From positions 62,001 to 126,000 of the forward strand of contig NZ_PVTL01000009.1 in NCBI RefSeq assembly GCF_003003265.1: DNA of 64,000 nt, given 5' to 3'. The stretch comes from Glaciihabitans tibetensis. GTDB lineage: Bacteria > Actinomycetota > Actinomycetes > Actinomycetales > Microbacteriaceae. Position numbers and translations under genes: made by a program. Positions 8,862 to 18,400 of this stretch are shown in pieces; within the stretch, counting starts at the first letter, position 1; every line of letters starts with the position of its first letter. The notes under the pieces were generated by a model that saw nothing but the letters and a program-made list of their open reading frames with translations, made no database searches and had not been told where the DNA came from.

Positions 8862-9344
8862 ATGGACGTGGAGGAAACGCCGCTACCCGGAATCGGCATC
8901 CGCAAAGAGATCACGGTCGCGACCGGTCGCCGGGTGGGCGTGGTCATCCACCGCGACGGCAGAAGTGAACTCATCGTGTCGCGACTCGACGATCCCGATG
9001 CCTCGTTGGTGTCCGTTCCTCTCACCGTCGAAGAAGCGGCGGGACTGGGGAGCCTGCTCGGCGGCGCTCAACTCGTCGCGCAGCTCACGGCTGAACACCG
9101 CGACATCCCGGGCGTAAGAACCGAGCAGGCATTGATCGAGCCGACTTCGCCTTTTAGCGGACGCACCCTCGGGGACACTCAACTGCGCACCCGCACAGGG
9201 GCGTCGATCGTGGCGATCCTGCGCAGCGGCGAAGTGTTGCCCTCCCCCACCCCGGACTTCGGCATCCGCACGGGTGACGTGCTCGTGATCGTGGGCACCG
9301 CCGACGGGCTCGCCGCGGCCGCCGAGATACTGCACCCGCGCTGA
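8862..9344 (+). CDS. Cation:proton antiporter regulatory subunit (TrkA-C / KhtT-like)
   Basis: A 160-residue soluble protein. Residues 1-75 form a small alpha/beta N-terminal domain, as in KhtT. Residues 85-160 are a TrkA-C (RCK_C) domain ending RTGDVLVIVGTADGLAAAAEIL. In Bacillus, KhtT controls the K+/H+ antiporter KhtU and responds to c-di-AMP and pH; here the antiporter gene begins seven bases downstream, supporting the same subunit relationship. Ligand control is inferred from the family. A short upstream region (8723-8861) is shared with the divergent dnaX promoter. Confidence 0.87.
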   Translation: MDVEETPLPGIGIRKEITVATGRRVGVVIHRDGRSELIVSRLDDPDASLVSVPLTVEEAAGLGSLLGGAQLVAQLTAEHRDIPGVRTEQALIEPTSPFSGRTLGDTQLRTRTGASIVAILRSGEVLPSPTPDFGIRTGDVLVIVGTADGLAAAAEILHPR

Positions 9345-9351
9345 GTCGATC

Positions 9352-10548
9352 ATGACAAGCACCGCGGTCTCGCTCGTTGAACTCGGTGTTGTTTTTCTGG
9401 GGCTCGGGATCCTCGGGCACCTTGCGAGCAAAATCTCGCTGTCGCCCGTTCCGCTCTACCTGGTCGGCGGGCTCATGCTCGGCCAGGGCGGCCTGGTCGA
9501 GTTCGCCGGGGTGGCTGACTTCGGCGAGATGGCGGGCGAGCTCGGTGTGGTGCTGTTGTTGCTGATGCTGGGCCTCGAGTACACCGCCGCCGAGCTCGTG
9601 ACCGGGCTCCGGCAATCCTGGATGGCCGGTGTCGTCGACCTCGTGCTCAACATGGCCCCCGGGGCGATCGTGGCGCTGCTTCTCGGCTGGGGTCCGGTCG
9701 GCGCGCTGGTCATGGCCGGCGTGACCTACATCTCGTCGTCCGGCATCATCGCGAAGGTCCTCAGCGACCTGGGGAGGCTCGGTAACCGCGAGACGCCGGT
9801 GATCCTGTCGATCCTCGTTATCGAGGACCTCGCCATGGCGCTCTACCTGCCCGTGGTGGTTGCGGTGCTCGCGGGGGTGTCCATTCTGGGAGGCCTGCAG
9901 GCGGTCGGGATCTCACTGCTCGCGCTCACCATAATTCTCGTTGCGGCGCTGCGCTACGGGCACGTGATCTCCGGAGTGATCGACAGTCCCGACCGCGAAT
10001 CGTTTTTGCTCAAGCTGATCGGCGCCGCCCTGCTCGTCGCCGGGATCGCCTCCTCGTTGCAGGTCTCCGCCGCGGTCGGCGCATTCCTGCTCGGCATCGC
10101 GATTTCCGGGGTGACAGCGGAGAACGCGACCCGGGTGCTCGAGCCGCTGCGCGACGTGTTCGCGGCCCTGTTCTTCTTCGTCTTCGGACTCAACACCGAC
10201 CCCGGAAGCATCCCGCCCGTGCTGGGGGTCGCGGTGGCGCTGGCCATCGTCACCTCCGCGACCAAGATGGTGACGGGCTGGTGGGCCGCCAAACGCCAGC
10301 GCATCGGACCGCTCGGCCGTGCGCGTGCCGGGGCGGCCCTCATCGCGCGCGGTGAGTTTTCGATCGTGATCGCCGGTCTCGCTGTCGCCTCTGGGGCGGT
10401 GGATGATGGGCTCGCAGCACTGGCATCCGCCTACGTGTTGCTGCTCGCCGTCGTGGGGCCCGTTGCCGCCCGTTTCATCGAGCCGATCATGCGCTGGCTC
10501 CGCCGGGGGCCCGCGCCAGCGTCGGCCAGTTCACGCGCTGGCGCCTGA
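9352..10548 (+). CDS. Cation:proton antiporter, CPA2 family (KhtU/Kef-like)
   Basis: A 398-residue integral membrane antiporter with about 12 hydrophobic segments. Conserved CPA2 features are VPLYLVGGLMLGQGG, LLLLMLGLEYTAAEL, the discontinuous-helix region SSSGIIAKVLSDLGRLGNRETPV and VIEDLAMALYLP with the expected transport acid. It probably exports K+ or Na+ in exchange for H+, with the TrkA-C protein just upstream as its cytoplasmic regulator. The family usually exports K+, but ion choice cannot be decided from this sequence. The C-terminus is short, with no fused RCK domain, consistent with a separate regulatory subunit. Confidence 0.92.
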   Translation: MTSTAVSLVELGVVFLGLGILGHLASKISLSPVPLYLVGGLMLGQGGLVEFAGVADFGEMAGELGVVLLLLMLGLEYTAAELVTGLRQSWMAGVVDLVLNMAPGAIVALLLGWGPVGALVMAGVTYISSSGIIAKVLSDLGRLGNRETPVILSILVIEDLAMALYLPVVVAVLAGVSILGGLQAVGISLLALTIILVAALRYGHVISGVIDSPDRESFLLKLIGAALLVAGIASSLQVSAAVGAFLLGIAISGVTAENATRVLEPLRDVFAALFFFVFGLNTDPGSIPPVLGVAVALAIVTSATKMVTGWWAAKRQRIGPLGRARAGAALIARGEFSIVIAGLAVASGAVDDGLAALASAYVLLLAVVGPVAARFIEPIMRWLRRGPAPASASSRAGA

Positions 10549-10577
10549 GTGCACTCCGCAGCGCGTCCAGTCAGGAG

Positions 10578-10641
10578 CCAGCTCAGCCCACGGCCAGCTC
10601 AGTCCACGGCCAGCTCAGTCCGCAGCCAACTCAGTCCGCAG
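10578..10641. repeat. Tandem repeat, four copies of a 16-bp unit
   Basis: Four head-to-tail copies of about CCAGCTCAGTCCACGG occupy 10578-10593, 10594-10609, 10610-10625 and 10626-10641, differing at one to four positions. The array starts 30 bases after the antiporter stop and runs into the last codons of the convergent small gene. Confidence 0.9.
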
Positions 10642-10981
10642 AGTGGTCGGTCAGACGAGCGCGATCTGCCGCGGACAGTTCCCGGTCACTTTTTGAGCTC
10701 GCGCGATCCATCGCTGCGGCTCGACGCTCGCCGTGGCCCGAGTAGGTGCCGTCCTCACTCGTGAATGCCGCGCGGTCCGCCACACGCTCGCGCTCATCCG
10801 AGACAGTGTCCCGGTCGGTCGCCTGCTCATCTCGTCGTTCGGCGTCATCCAGAATCCTCTGGTTTCGGTCACTCAGACCGCCGGACTCGGCACCCTCTGC
10901 TTGCTCACTTGTTGGACCCTCACGTTCGGATTCGGGTTCGTGCGGGTCGTCGCCGCGCTGGGAATCGGAGGTCGTGTCCAT
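10631..10981 (-). CDS. Small, highly charged hypothetical protein
   Basis: I do not recognise a family. The 116-residue product is almost free of hydrophobic residues and rich in Asp, Glu, Arg and Ser, with loosely repeated RD/ADR motifs (DAERRDEQATDRDTVSDER, ERVADRAAFTSED, SAADRARLTDHSAD). It is probably disordered and cytoplasmic. Similar Asp/Arg-rich proteins occur in actinomycetes without known function. No strong ribosome-binding site precedes the ATG at 10981. The gene could be spurious, but its composition is coherent and unlike the GC-shadow frames nearby. Its 3' end lies inside a 16-bp tandem repeat. Confidence 0.5.
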   Translation of the reverse strand: MDTTSDSQRGDDPHEPESEREGPTSEQAEGAESGGLSDRNQRILDDAERRDEQATDRDTVSDERERVADRAAFTSEDGTYSGHGERRAAAMDRASSKSDRELSAADRARLTDHSAD

Positions 10982-11153
10982 AACGGCAAGTCAACACCCC
11001 CGTCAGGTCGCTGTCGAGTCGAACGCTGATCAGGGCGGCGCAGAACGCAGGGGTGAGCGCATAGGCGAGCCCGGAGGCGCAGACTAGAGGTCGCGCTTTC
11101 CGCATCCGCCCCACGCGCTCGTTTCGCCACACCCCACCCAGAAGAGATTTTCT

Positions 11154-12185
11154 ATGACCGTCCGCACATCCCCCTCCCCCATCTCCCACCAGTGGCAGCT
11201 GATGCGCCGCCCCGTCGGTGTGCCCGTGGCCGAGGACTTCCGCTACGTCTCCGTCGAGCTGTCGCCGCTTGCGGACGGCGAGGTTCGCGTGACCAACGAG
11301 TTCATCTCCGTCGACCCGTACATGCGCGGGCGCATGAATGACGTGAAGTCGTACACCCCGCCCTACGTTCTCGGCGAGACCATGGTGGGCGGCGCGATCG
11401 GACGCGTGACCGAGTCCCGTTCCGATGCGCTCGCGGTGGGCGATCTGGTGCAGCATTTCCAGGGCTGGCGCGATGTCGCGCAGGGAGCTGCGGCGCAGTT
11501 CCGTAAGACCAACGAGATCGCCGGCGTCGCGTCATCCGTCTTCCTCGGCGCCCTGGGCATGACCAGCCTGACGGCATGGGTCGGCCTCTTTGTGATCGCC
11601 GATATGCAGCCCGGCGATACCGTCTTCGTCTCGGGAGCGGCCGGAGCAGTCGGTTCCGCCGTCGGCCAGATTGCCCGATCCCGCGGCGCCGGACGCGTCA
11701 TCGGCAGCGCTGGATCCGACGAGAAGGTGGCACACCTGATCGACCGGTACGGCTTTGATGCAGCCTTCAATTACAAAATGGGGGATGTCGCGGGCCAGCT
11801 CGCCACCGCCGCCCCCGACGGTATCGACGTCTACTTCGACAACGTGGGTGGCGACCACCTCGAGGCGGCCATCTCGTCGTTTAACGATGGCGGGCGCGCG
11901 GCGCTGTGCGGAGCAATCTCCTCCTACAACTCGTCCGAGCCTCCGGTCGGGCCCCGCAACATGTCGATGCTCACGACGAAGGGCCTGATGCTCAAGGGCT
12001 TCACGATCGGCAACTACCTCGAGTACTCGCCCCAGTTCGCCGCCGAAGTGGGGCCGCTCGTCGCTTCCGGCAAGATCGTCTACGACGAGACCGTCGTCGA
12101 CGGCATCGACAACGCGCTGGAGGCTTTCGGTGCGCTGATGCGCGGAGAGAACCTCGGCAAGATGGTCGTGCGGATCGGCGGGTAA
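11154..12185 (+). CDS. NADP-dependent oxidoreductase, zinc-independent MDR family (CurA / LTB4 dehydrogenase-like)
   Basis: A 343-residue medium-chain dehydrogenase/reductase without the zinc ligands of alcohol dehydrogenases. The N-terminal substrate domain has NEFISVDPYMRGRMND and VLGETMVGGAIGRV. The nucleotide-binding part has VSGAAGAVGSAVGQIAR, the glycine-rich Rossmann loop, and later IDVYFDNVGGDHLEAAI. Relatives (prostaglandin reductase, CurA, plant alkenal reductases) reduce alpha,beta-unsaturated ketones and aldehydes with NADPH. The start is preceded by AGAAGAGATTTTCT, a weak ribosome-binding site. It stands alone and ends at a strong bidirectional hairpin. Confidence 0.93.
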   Translation: MTVRTSPSPISHQWQLMRRPVGVPVAEDFRYVSVELSPLADGEVRVTNEFISVDPYMRGRMNDVKSYTPPYVLGETMVGGAIGRVTESRSDALAVGDLVQHFQGWRDVAQGAAAQFRKTNEIAGVASSVFLGALGMTSLTAWVGLFVIADMQPGDTVFVSGAAGAVGSAVGQIARSRGAGRVIGSAGSDEKVAHLIDRYGFDAAFNYKMGDVAGQLATAAPDGIDVYFDNVGGDHLEAAISSFNDGGRAALCGAISSYNSSEPPVGPRNMSMLTTKGLMLKGFTIGNYLEYSPQFAAEVGPLVASGKIVYDETVVDGIDNALEAFGALMRGENLGKMVVRIGG

Positions 12186-12225
12186 CGACGACCCCGCGGC
12201 ATCCGCCTGCCTGCATCGCACTTGA

Positions 12226-12270
12226 CCGCAGACACCCGCTTCCGCAGACACACGCTTCCGCAGACACGCG
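12226..12270. repeat. Tandem repeat, nearly three copies of a 16-bp unit
   Basis: Units of about CCGCAGACACACGCTT lie at 12226-12241 and 12242-12257, with a truncated third copy from 12258 to about 12270. The array sits between the oxidoreductase stop and the terminator hairpin. Confidence 0.85.
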
Positions 12271-12273
12271 CGC

Positions 12274-12307
12274 CAACGGCCGCCCAGGCTAAGCCGGGCG
12301 GCCGTTG
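12274..12307. terminator. Bidirectional terminator hairpin between convergent genes
   Basis: CAACGGCCGCCC (12274-12285) pairs perfectly with GGGCGGCCGTTG (12296-12307), a 12-bp stem. The 10-base loop contains a further GGC/GCC pair. It lies between the convergent oxidoreductase and hydrolase genes and is the expected transcription end for both. Confidence 0.8.
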
Positions 12308-12323
12308 TTGCGTTCTGCTGACG

Positions 12324-13220
<897 letters not shown>

Positions 13221-13228
13221 CTACTCTA

Positions 13229-13244
13229 GAGAACGAACGTTCTC
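13229..13244. promoter_or_regulatory. Palindromic operator 2, probable TetR site
   Basis: GAGAACGAACGTTCTC is a perfect inverted repeat with 7-bp arms and a 2-base centre. It shares the GAGAACG half-site with operator 1; the two centres are 35 bases apart. Confidence 0.75.
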
Positions 13245-13306
13245 AGCGCAAGTCGGCAGCGTTAGATTCGACACCTTTGCCGCAAGATTGTCAGGAAGAG
13301 ACGACC

Positions 13307-13876
13307 ATGGACGCCACCACCGAGCTCCGCGAGCGCGCAGTATCCGCCGCCGACCGGCTCTACTACGCGCGTGGGGTGCAGTCCGTCGGAATGGACGAGC
13401 TGCGCTCCGAGGTCGGAGTATCGCTGAAGAAGCTGTACTCGCTGTTCCCCTCCAAGGAGGCGATCGTGCTCGCTGTGCTCGACCGCCGTCACCAGGTGTG
13501 GACAGACGGCATCGAAGACACAGCCGCCGCGGTGTCGACACCGCGCGAAAAACTGCTTGCGATCTATGACTTCCTGTTCGCCTGGTTCAGCACCGACGAC
13601 TTCAACGGCTGCGGCTTCATCAACGCGTTCGGCGAACTCGGTGCCACCGTGCCGTCGGTCGCGGAGGCGGCCCGCGAACAGAAGTTGTCCTTCCAGGCCT
13701 ATGTCGCGGAACTGTCCCGCCAGGCTGGCGCCCCCGACTTCCTCGCGCCGCAGCTGGCGCTCCTCGCGGAGGGCGCCCAAACCACCGCAGCGATCTCCGG
13801 CAGCCCGGAGTCCGCCCATCACGCCCGTGCCGCGGCGGTTACCCTCATCGACGCCGCCCTCGCGCCCCAGCACTGA
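13307..13876 (+). CDS. TetR/AcrR family transcriptional regulator
   Basis: A 189-residue repressor. The N-terminal TetR DNA-binding domain is at about residues 8-55 (ADRLYYARGVQSVGMDELR, EVGVSLKKLYSLFPSKEAIV). The remaining helices form the ligand-binding and dimer domain. I chose the ATG at 13307, which has AGGAAGAG just upstream; the frame is open further upstream but that part crosses the palindromic operators. It is expected to bind those two operators and repress both itself and the divergent hydrolase. The ligand is unknown. Confidence 0.93.
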   Translation: MDATTELRERAVSAADRLYYARGVQSVGMDELRSEVGVSLKKLYSLFPSKEAIVLAVLDRRHQVWTDGIEDTAAAVSTPREKLLAIYDFLFAWFSTDDFNGCGFINAFGELGATVPSVAEAAREQKLSFQAYVAELSRQAGAPDFLAPQLALLAEGAQTTAAISGSPESAHHARAAAVTLIDAALAPQH

Positions 13877-13912
13877 GGCGTCACGAGCGAGGCGCCAAGG
13901 TCGCGGCGCCGA

Positions 13913-13954
13913 GAGCCCGGCGCCCTGAGCCCGGCGACCTGAGCCCGGCGCGGT
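13913..13954. repeat. Tandem repeat, three copies of a 14-bp unit
   Basis: Units of about GAGCCCGGCGACCT lie at 13913-13926, 13927-13940 and 13941-13954, with changes in the last four positions. The array ends on the stop codon of the phosphatase gene. Confidence 0.85.
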
Positions 13955-15162
13955 CAGGCCGTTCGCGTGACGGCGACCACGGTCAGGTCGTCGCGCGCTT
14001 TGGAGCGGCGGTTCATCGCGCTCACCCGATTAATCAGGGCTTGGGGACCGGATGTCTCGCGCACGAGTTCCGCGATCTGCGTAAGCGACGCGAGCGTACC
14101 GTCAAACAGGTTGAGCAACCCATCGGTGAACGACACGAGGGTGTCGCCCGGCTCAAGCATCGAGGAGCGTACGTCCCACGCGCCGGCGGCCAGCAGCCCG
14201 AGCGGAAACCCGGTCGATTCCAGCCGCTCGATGCCGCGGTCTGCCCGCACGATGATGGTGAGGCCGTGGCCGGCATCCGCATAATCCACGATCCCCGTCT
14301 TGGAGTCAACACGCGCCAACACCAGGGTCGCGAACGTTCCCACCGAGCGCAGGTCCTGGGAGAGCGTGCCGTTCGCATCCTGCATGGCCGCCGCAATGTC
14401 GGAGCCGTCGTACTGTTCGAACCTGCTGCGGATGGTGGAGGCGATGGCCTCGGCGGCAGCACCCTGACCCATCACGTCAGCGACAAGCAGTTCAACGCCA
14501 CCGTCGAGCTCGCGGACGGCAAAGAAGTCGCCGCCCACTTTGCGCATCGGCAGGCTGGTTCCCGAGATGGCGTAGGCGGGCACCGGTTCTCCCGGCGGAA
14601 GCGCGGGTTCGGCCAGGGCGGTGCCGGCTCCGGCGGGTTCCTCCTGGGCATCGAGACGACCGGGGCTGTCCCGCAACTCGCGCTCGACCCACATCCCGAT
14701 GTCATCAAGAAGGCGCAATTGCACGTCATCCAGGTCTCTCGGCTGGGTGTCGACGAGGCACAGCGTTCCCACCCGCGACTCGCCATCGATGCTCAGGGGG
14801 CGTCCGGCATAGAAGCGGATGTTTCGTGGACCGGTCACACCGCCCTTGGCAGCAAAACGCTCGTCCTGGGTCGCGTCGGAGACAACCAGGATTTCGTCGC
14901 TCTCGATGGCAACGTGGCAGAACGAGTCAAACCGGTCGCTGGCGGCACTCTCTCCCGGAACCTGCGGCGAGTGCGTGTACTGGCGGAACTCGTCGAGCAG
15001 GTTGATCTCAGCCACGGGAACGTTGAAAATCTGCCGCGCAATACGCGTGATGCGGTCGAACCTCTCCTCGGGAGAGGTATCCAGGAGCTTCAGCGCGTCA
15101 ACCGCCTCCAGGCGCGCCTTCTCGGCGGCGGCTCGGTCAGCTTTCTTCAACATTCTCGGCAC
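13954..15162 (-). CDS. GAF-domain PP2C-type (SpoIIE) serine phosphatase
   Basis: A 402-residue cytoplasmic signalling protein. Residues about 20-170 form a GAF sensor (DRITRIARQIFNVPVAEINL, SFCHVAIESDEILVVSDA, FYAGRPLSIDGESRVGTLCL). Residues about 200-400 are a SpoIIE-like PP2C phosphatase with GGDFFAVRELDGGVELLVADVMGQG and LVSFTDGLLN, including the expected metal-binding aspartates. Such proteins usually dephosphorylate anti-anti-sigma factors in response to a signal bound by GAF. No anti-sigma or STAS partner lies nearby. The GTG at 15162 has AAGGGG upstream at good spacing; the ATG nine bases further in is an alternative. Confidence 0.9.
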   Translation of the reverse strand: MPRMLKKADRAAAEKARLEAVDALKLLDTSPEERFDRITRIARQIFNVPVAEINLLDEFRQYTHSPQVPGESAASDRFDSFCHVAIESDEILVVSDATQDERFAAKGGVTGPRNIRFYAGRPLSIDGESRVGTLCLVDTQPRDLDDVQLRLLDDIGMWVERELRDSPGRLDAQEEPAGAGTALAEPALPPGEPVPAYAISGTSLPMRKVGGDFFAVRELDGGVELLVADVMGQGAAAEAIASTIRSRFEQYDGSDIAAAMQDANGTLSQDLRSVGTFATLVLARVDSKTGIVDYADAGHGLTIIVRADRGIERLESTGFPLGLLAAGAWDVRSSMLEPGDTLVSFTDGLLNLFDGTLASLTQIAELVRETSGPQALINRVSAMNRRSKARDDLTVVAVTRTA

Positions 15163-15466
15163 AGTTGCCCCTTCTCGACGCCAGCGGTCGGGTACACCGC
15201 CGGATTGCGTTTATGCTTCCACACCTTGCGCAGCCCTCGATCGTTGCGCACGCGATGTTTCCCTGCTCGTTGCGCACCCGATGTTTACTCAGTCGTCGTG
15301 CGCGATGGGCAGGGGGTGTTTATTTGTGGCACAACGGATGTCTCGACCGGCTACGAATCGTATTCGGAGCAGCGCGCGCTGCGGATTGGCCAGGGCGAAT
15401 GCCGGCTCGATCTCGGACACCCTGGCGCCGCCGGAGAAAGTCGCTGCCGGACATGACACATCCCGG
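15163..15466. other. Intergenic region carrying the phosphatase promoter and a direct repeat
   Basis: This 304-base gap lies between the GH81 stop and the phosphatase start. I see no gene and no clear terminator. Near the middle it holds a pair of 20-bp direct repeats, listed separately. Confidence 0.55.
15241..15286. repeat. Pair of 20-bp direct repeats, 26-bp period
   Basis: TCGTTGCGCACGCGATGTTT at 15241-15260 recurs at 15267-15286 with one change. A weaker partial match follows near 15296. The pair lies about 80-125 bases upstream of the phosphatase start. Confidence 0.8.
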
Positions 15467-18400
15467 TCAGCGAATGTCGATCTCGAAAATCGAGTAGCCG
15501 TACGGCGTCGCGCGACGCAGCCCCTGCACACGAATGTACTGGTACTCCCCGGTTACCTCGAACGACTCACGTCCGCCGTCCCCGGCGCTTTCGGTAGCGA
15601 GGGTCGTGAACGGACCGCTTGCGCTGGTTGCACCCTGAACGAGGTATTCCGAGGCGTAGGCGTCCTCCCACTGCACCGCGACCGTAGAAACAAGTACGCG
15701 CTCTCCGAGATCAACCGTGATCGACTGGTCGTCTCTCGCCTCGCTCGACCAACGCGACGACGCATTGCCGTCGACCGCGTTGTTGGCTCGGGTTCCCGAG
15801 GCCTCTTCGCTCGTGGCAATCGCCGTCGCTCCGGCGGCGAGGTTCTTCGCCACGACAGTTCCGTCGGTCGACCAAACTGACAGGTCGAAGAGCGAGTAGC
15901 CATACTGGGTGGCCCGCTCGACGCCCTGCATGCGCAAGTAACGGCCGTGGGCGTCAACGACGTGGCTGTCGGTGGCACCGTCTCCGTCGTTCTCGGTGAC
16001 CACCGTTGTCCAGTCGTCTGTCGCCTTGTCACGAGTTTGCACCAGGTACTTGGCACCGTAGGCGCCCTCCCAAGTCAGGTCGACGCGCTCGATCGAGGTA
16101 ACCGTGTCGAGGTCGACCTCGATCCACGCACCATCGCTGGCACCGCTCGACCAGCGCGAAGCAGCAGAAGCGTCAACGGCAAACTCGGCCGGGGTGTCCG
16201 AGTTCTCGCGCGACGATGCGGTGACGGACTTGCCGAACGCCACGTTTGCGAGTAAGTCGGGCGCCGGGTCGTCCGGCCCTCCGCCAGGCTCGTCGGTCGG
16301 AGTGTTCGCGCTCACGGTGGCCGTCGCCGATCCCTCGACGCCGTCGAACTCCACGGCGACGGGGTAGATCCCTGCGGTCTTGCCAGCTGTGTAGGTGCCA
16401 TCTGTGTCGATGTCACCACCGTCGGCCGTCCACGGACGGGTGGTGACGCGCCCGCCATTGCCCGACTCGTCGAAAGCGTAGGCGGTGAACTGCACCTCCC
16501 GGCCACTGACAACCGCCGCGTTGCGCGGCGTGACCAGCAATGTGCTCGTGTCGATCGAGGCGGTGGACAGTGTCCCTGTGATCTCCAGATCCCAAATGGA
16601 GTAACCGTAGTTGGTGAGGCGCTCGAGCCCAAGGATCCGTACGAACCGGCCTGTCGCCTCAACCGCGACGTCATCGGGTGCCGCGTTCTCCTTCGTCACG
16701 GTCCTGACGGTCTGCCACGGGCCTTCCGCCCGATCCGAAACCTGAATCTCGAATTTCGCTGCGGCCGCGCTCTCCCAATTGATGCGCACCGACGAAATGT
16801 CGAAAGACTTTTCTAGATCGATGCGGACCCACTGTTCGCCCGCGCCGTGCGCGCTCTCCCAGCGAGTGTTCGACGAACCGTCCACGGCCGAACCGGCGGT
16901 GTTTGAACCGTCCGAGCTCGAGGCGGTCGCCGGCTTGCCCAACGCGATGTCCGCTGCTTCAGCGACCACTGCGACAACCGCGGTTCCAGTTACGGCCCCC
17001 GCAGAGGCAGTGACATATCCGGCGCCGGCTGAGTCGGTCACCATCACACCAGATTCATCGATGGAGCCCTGTGCAGTGGTAGCCCACGTGACCGTGCCCG
17101 ACTCGATCGGGTCTGCGTACTGGTCAAGGCCGGACGCCGTGAACGTCGTCGTGCCAGCCTCGGTCACGCGAACGAACTCGGGCGATACCGCAAGGCTCGA
17201 CAGCACGGGTCGAGGTGCGACGCGAACCTGATAGGTCGCCTCTGTCGTGCCGGAGGTAGCCGTGACCGTCACCGGATCGGCGTTCTTCGTTGCCGAGAAC
17301 GTGCCCAGCCCGGTGATGGTTCCGCCAGCATCCACCGACCACTGAAGGTCGTCGACGGGGATGACGGCGCCGTACTGGTCGTAGCCTACGGCCGTGAATT
17401 CGAGCGAGTCGCCGCGTTGCACCGTCTTCGCACTTCCGGGAGCGGTGATCACGATGTGATCCAGCTTCGCGTCGAGATGGTGCTGCACGAGCGTATGGGC
17501 CGGCACCTGGATGGTGCCAATCACGGCGTCGCCGTCGTAGACCGTGTACCCAGCTTGCGCGTCGGTCGGGTTGAAGACCGCGTAGCTGTAGGCGTTCGTC
17601 TTGGCGTTGTAGTGCACCTGGCTCGTCGGGTTAGCGACGTGGCGGGTGAGTACCTCGCTGCCGAGAGATCGGTTCGACATGGCGTTGTAGTACACCGCGC
17701 CGGCCATCGAGTCATTCGTGACCACAGGGTCGCCGGTCTTGATCAGCTCACCGTACATGTCGGCGTAGAAATCAGGGTCGGACTGCGCGGTGAGACCGAG
17801 CACCACGTTGCCGAGGGCATCACCCATGCGGCTGTAAACGCTGGCCGCCTGTGCGGTGTCGGGTCCGGCGTCGTAGCCGGACACGTCGTAATTGTGCAAC
17901 TTCTGTTGCACGGCGGGGTCGACGTCGTAGTTTGTGGAGAGGTAGGAGAACAGCGTCCAATTCTGCGCCCACAGCTTAGGATCGCTATCCGGTTTGTCTG
18001 CGGGCGGGGTGGCCGGCACGAGCACCGTCGGCAGGGTATCCGGCGTCCAGTGCGCTTCGGGGAACACCAGCTGGCCCGTGCCGTCGACGCTGAAGTACAA
18101 CTCACCGGCGGAGGCGTTGAACAGCGGGTTCGCTGCTACCTTGGCGCTCGTGTAAGTCGGGTTGTTGAGGTACGCCGTTCGGACGGCGTCCTTCAGCGTG
18201 TTGACGGAATCGACTGGGTTTTTTGTTACTTTTCCGCCGTAGGAGGTGCCGAGACCGACCATTTGCTTGGCCGCCAGGCCAAGAATCCCGCCGACGTCCC
18301 CCTTCACGTAGGCACCAAGCGAAGCCGGGCGCTCGTCGAACATATCGTTCAGCAGGCTCTTGGAGAATTGGCGGTCCCAACCGAGGTAGTTCAGCCACGG

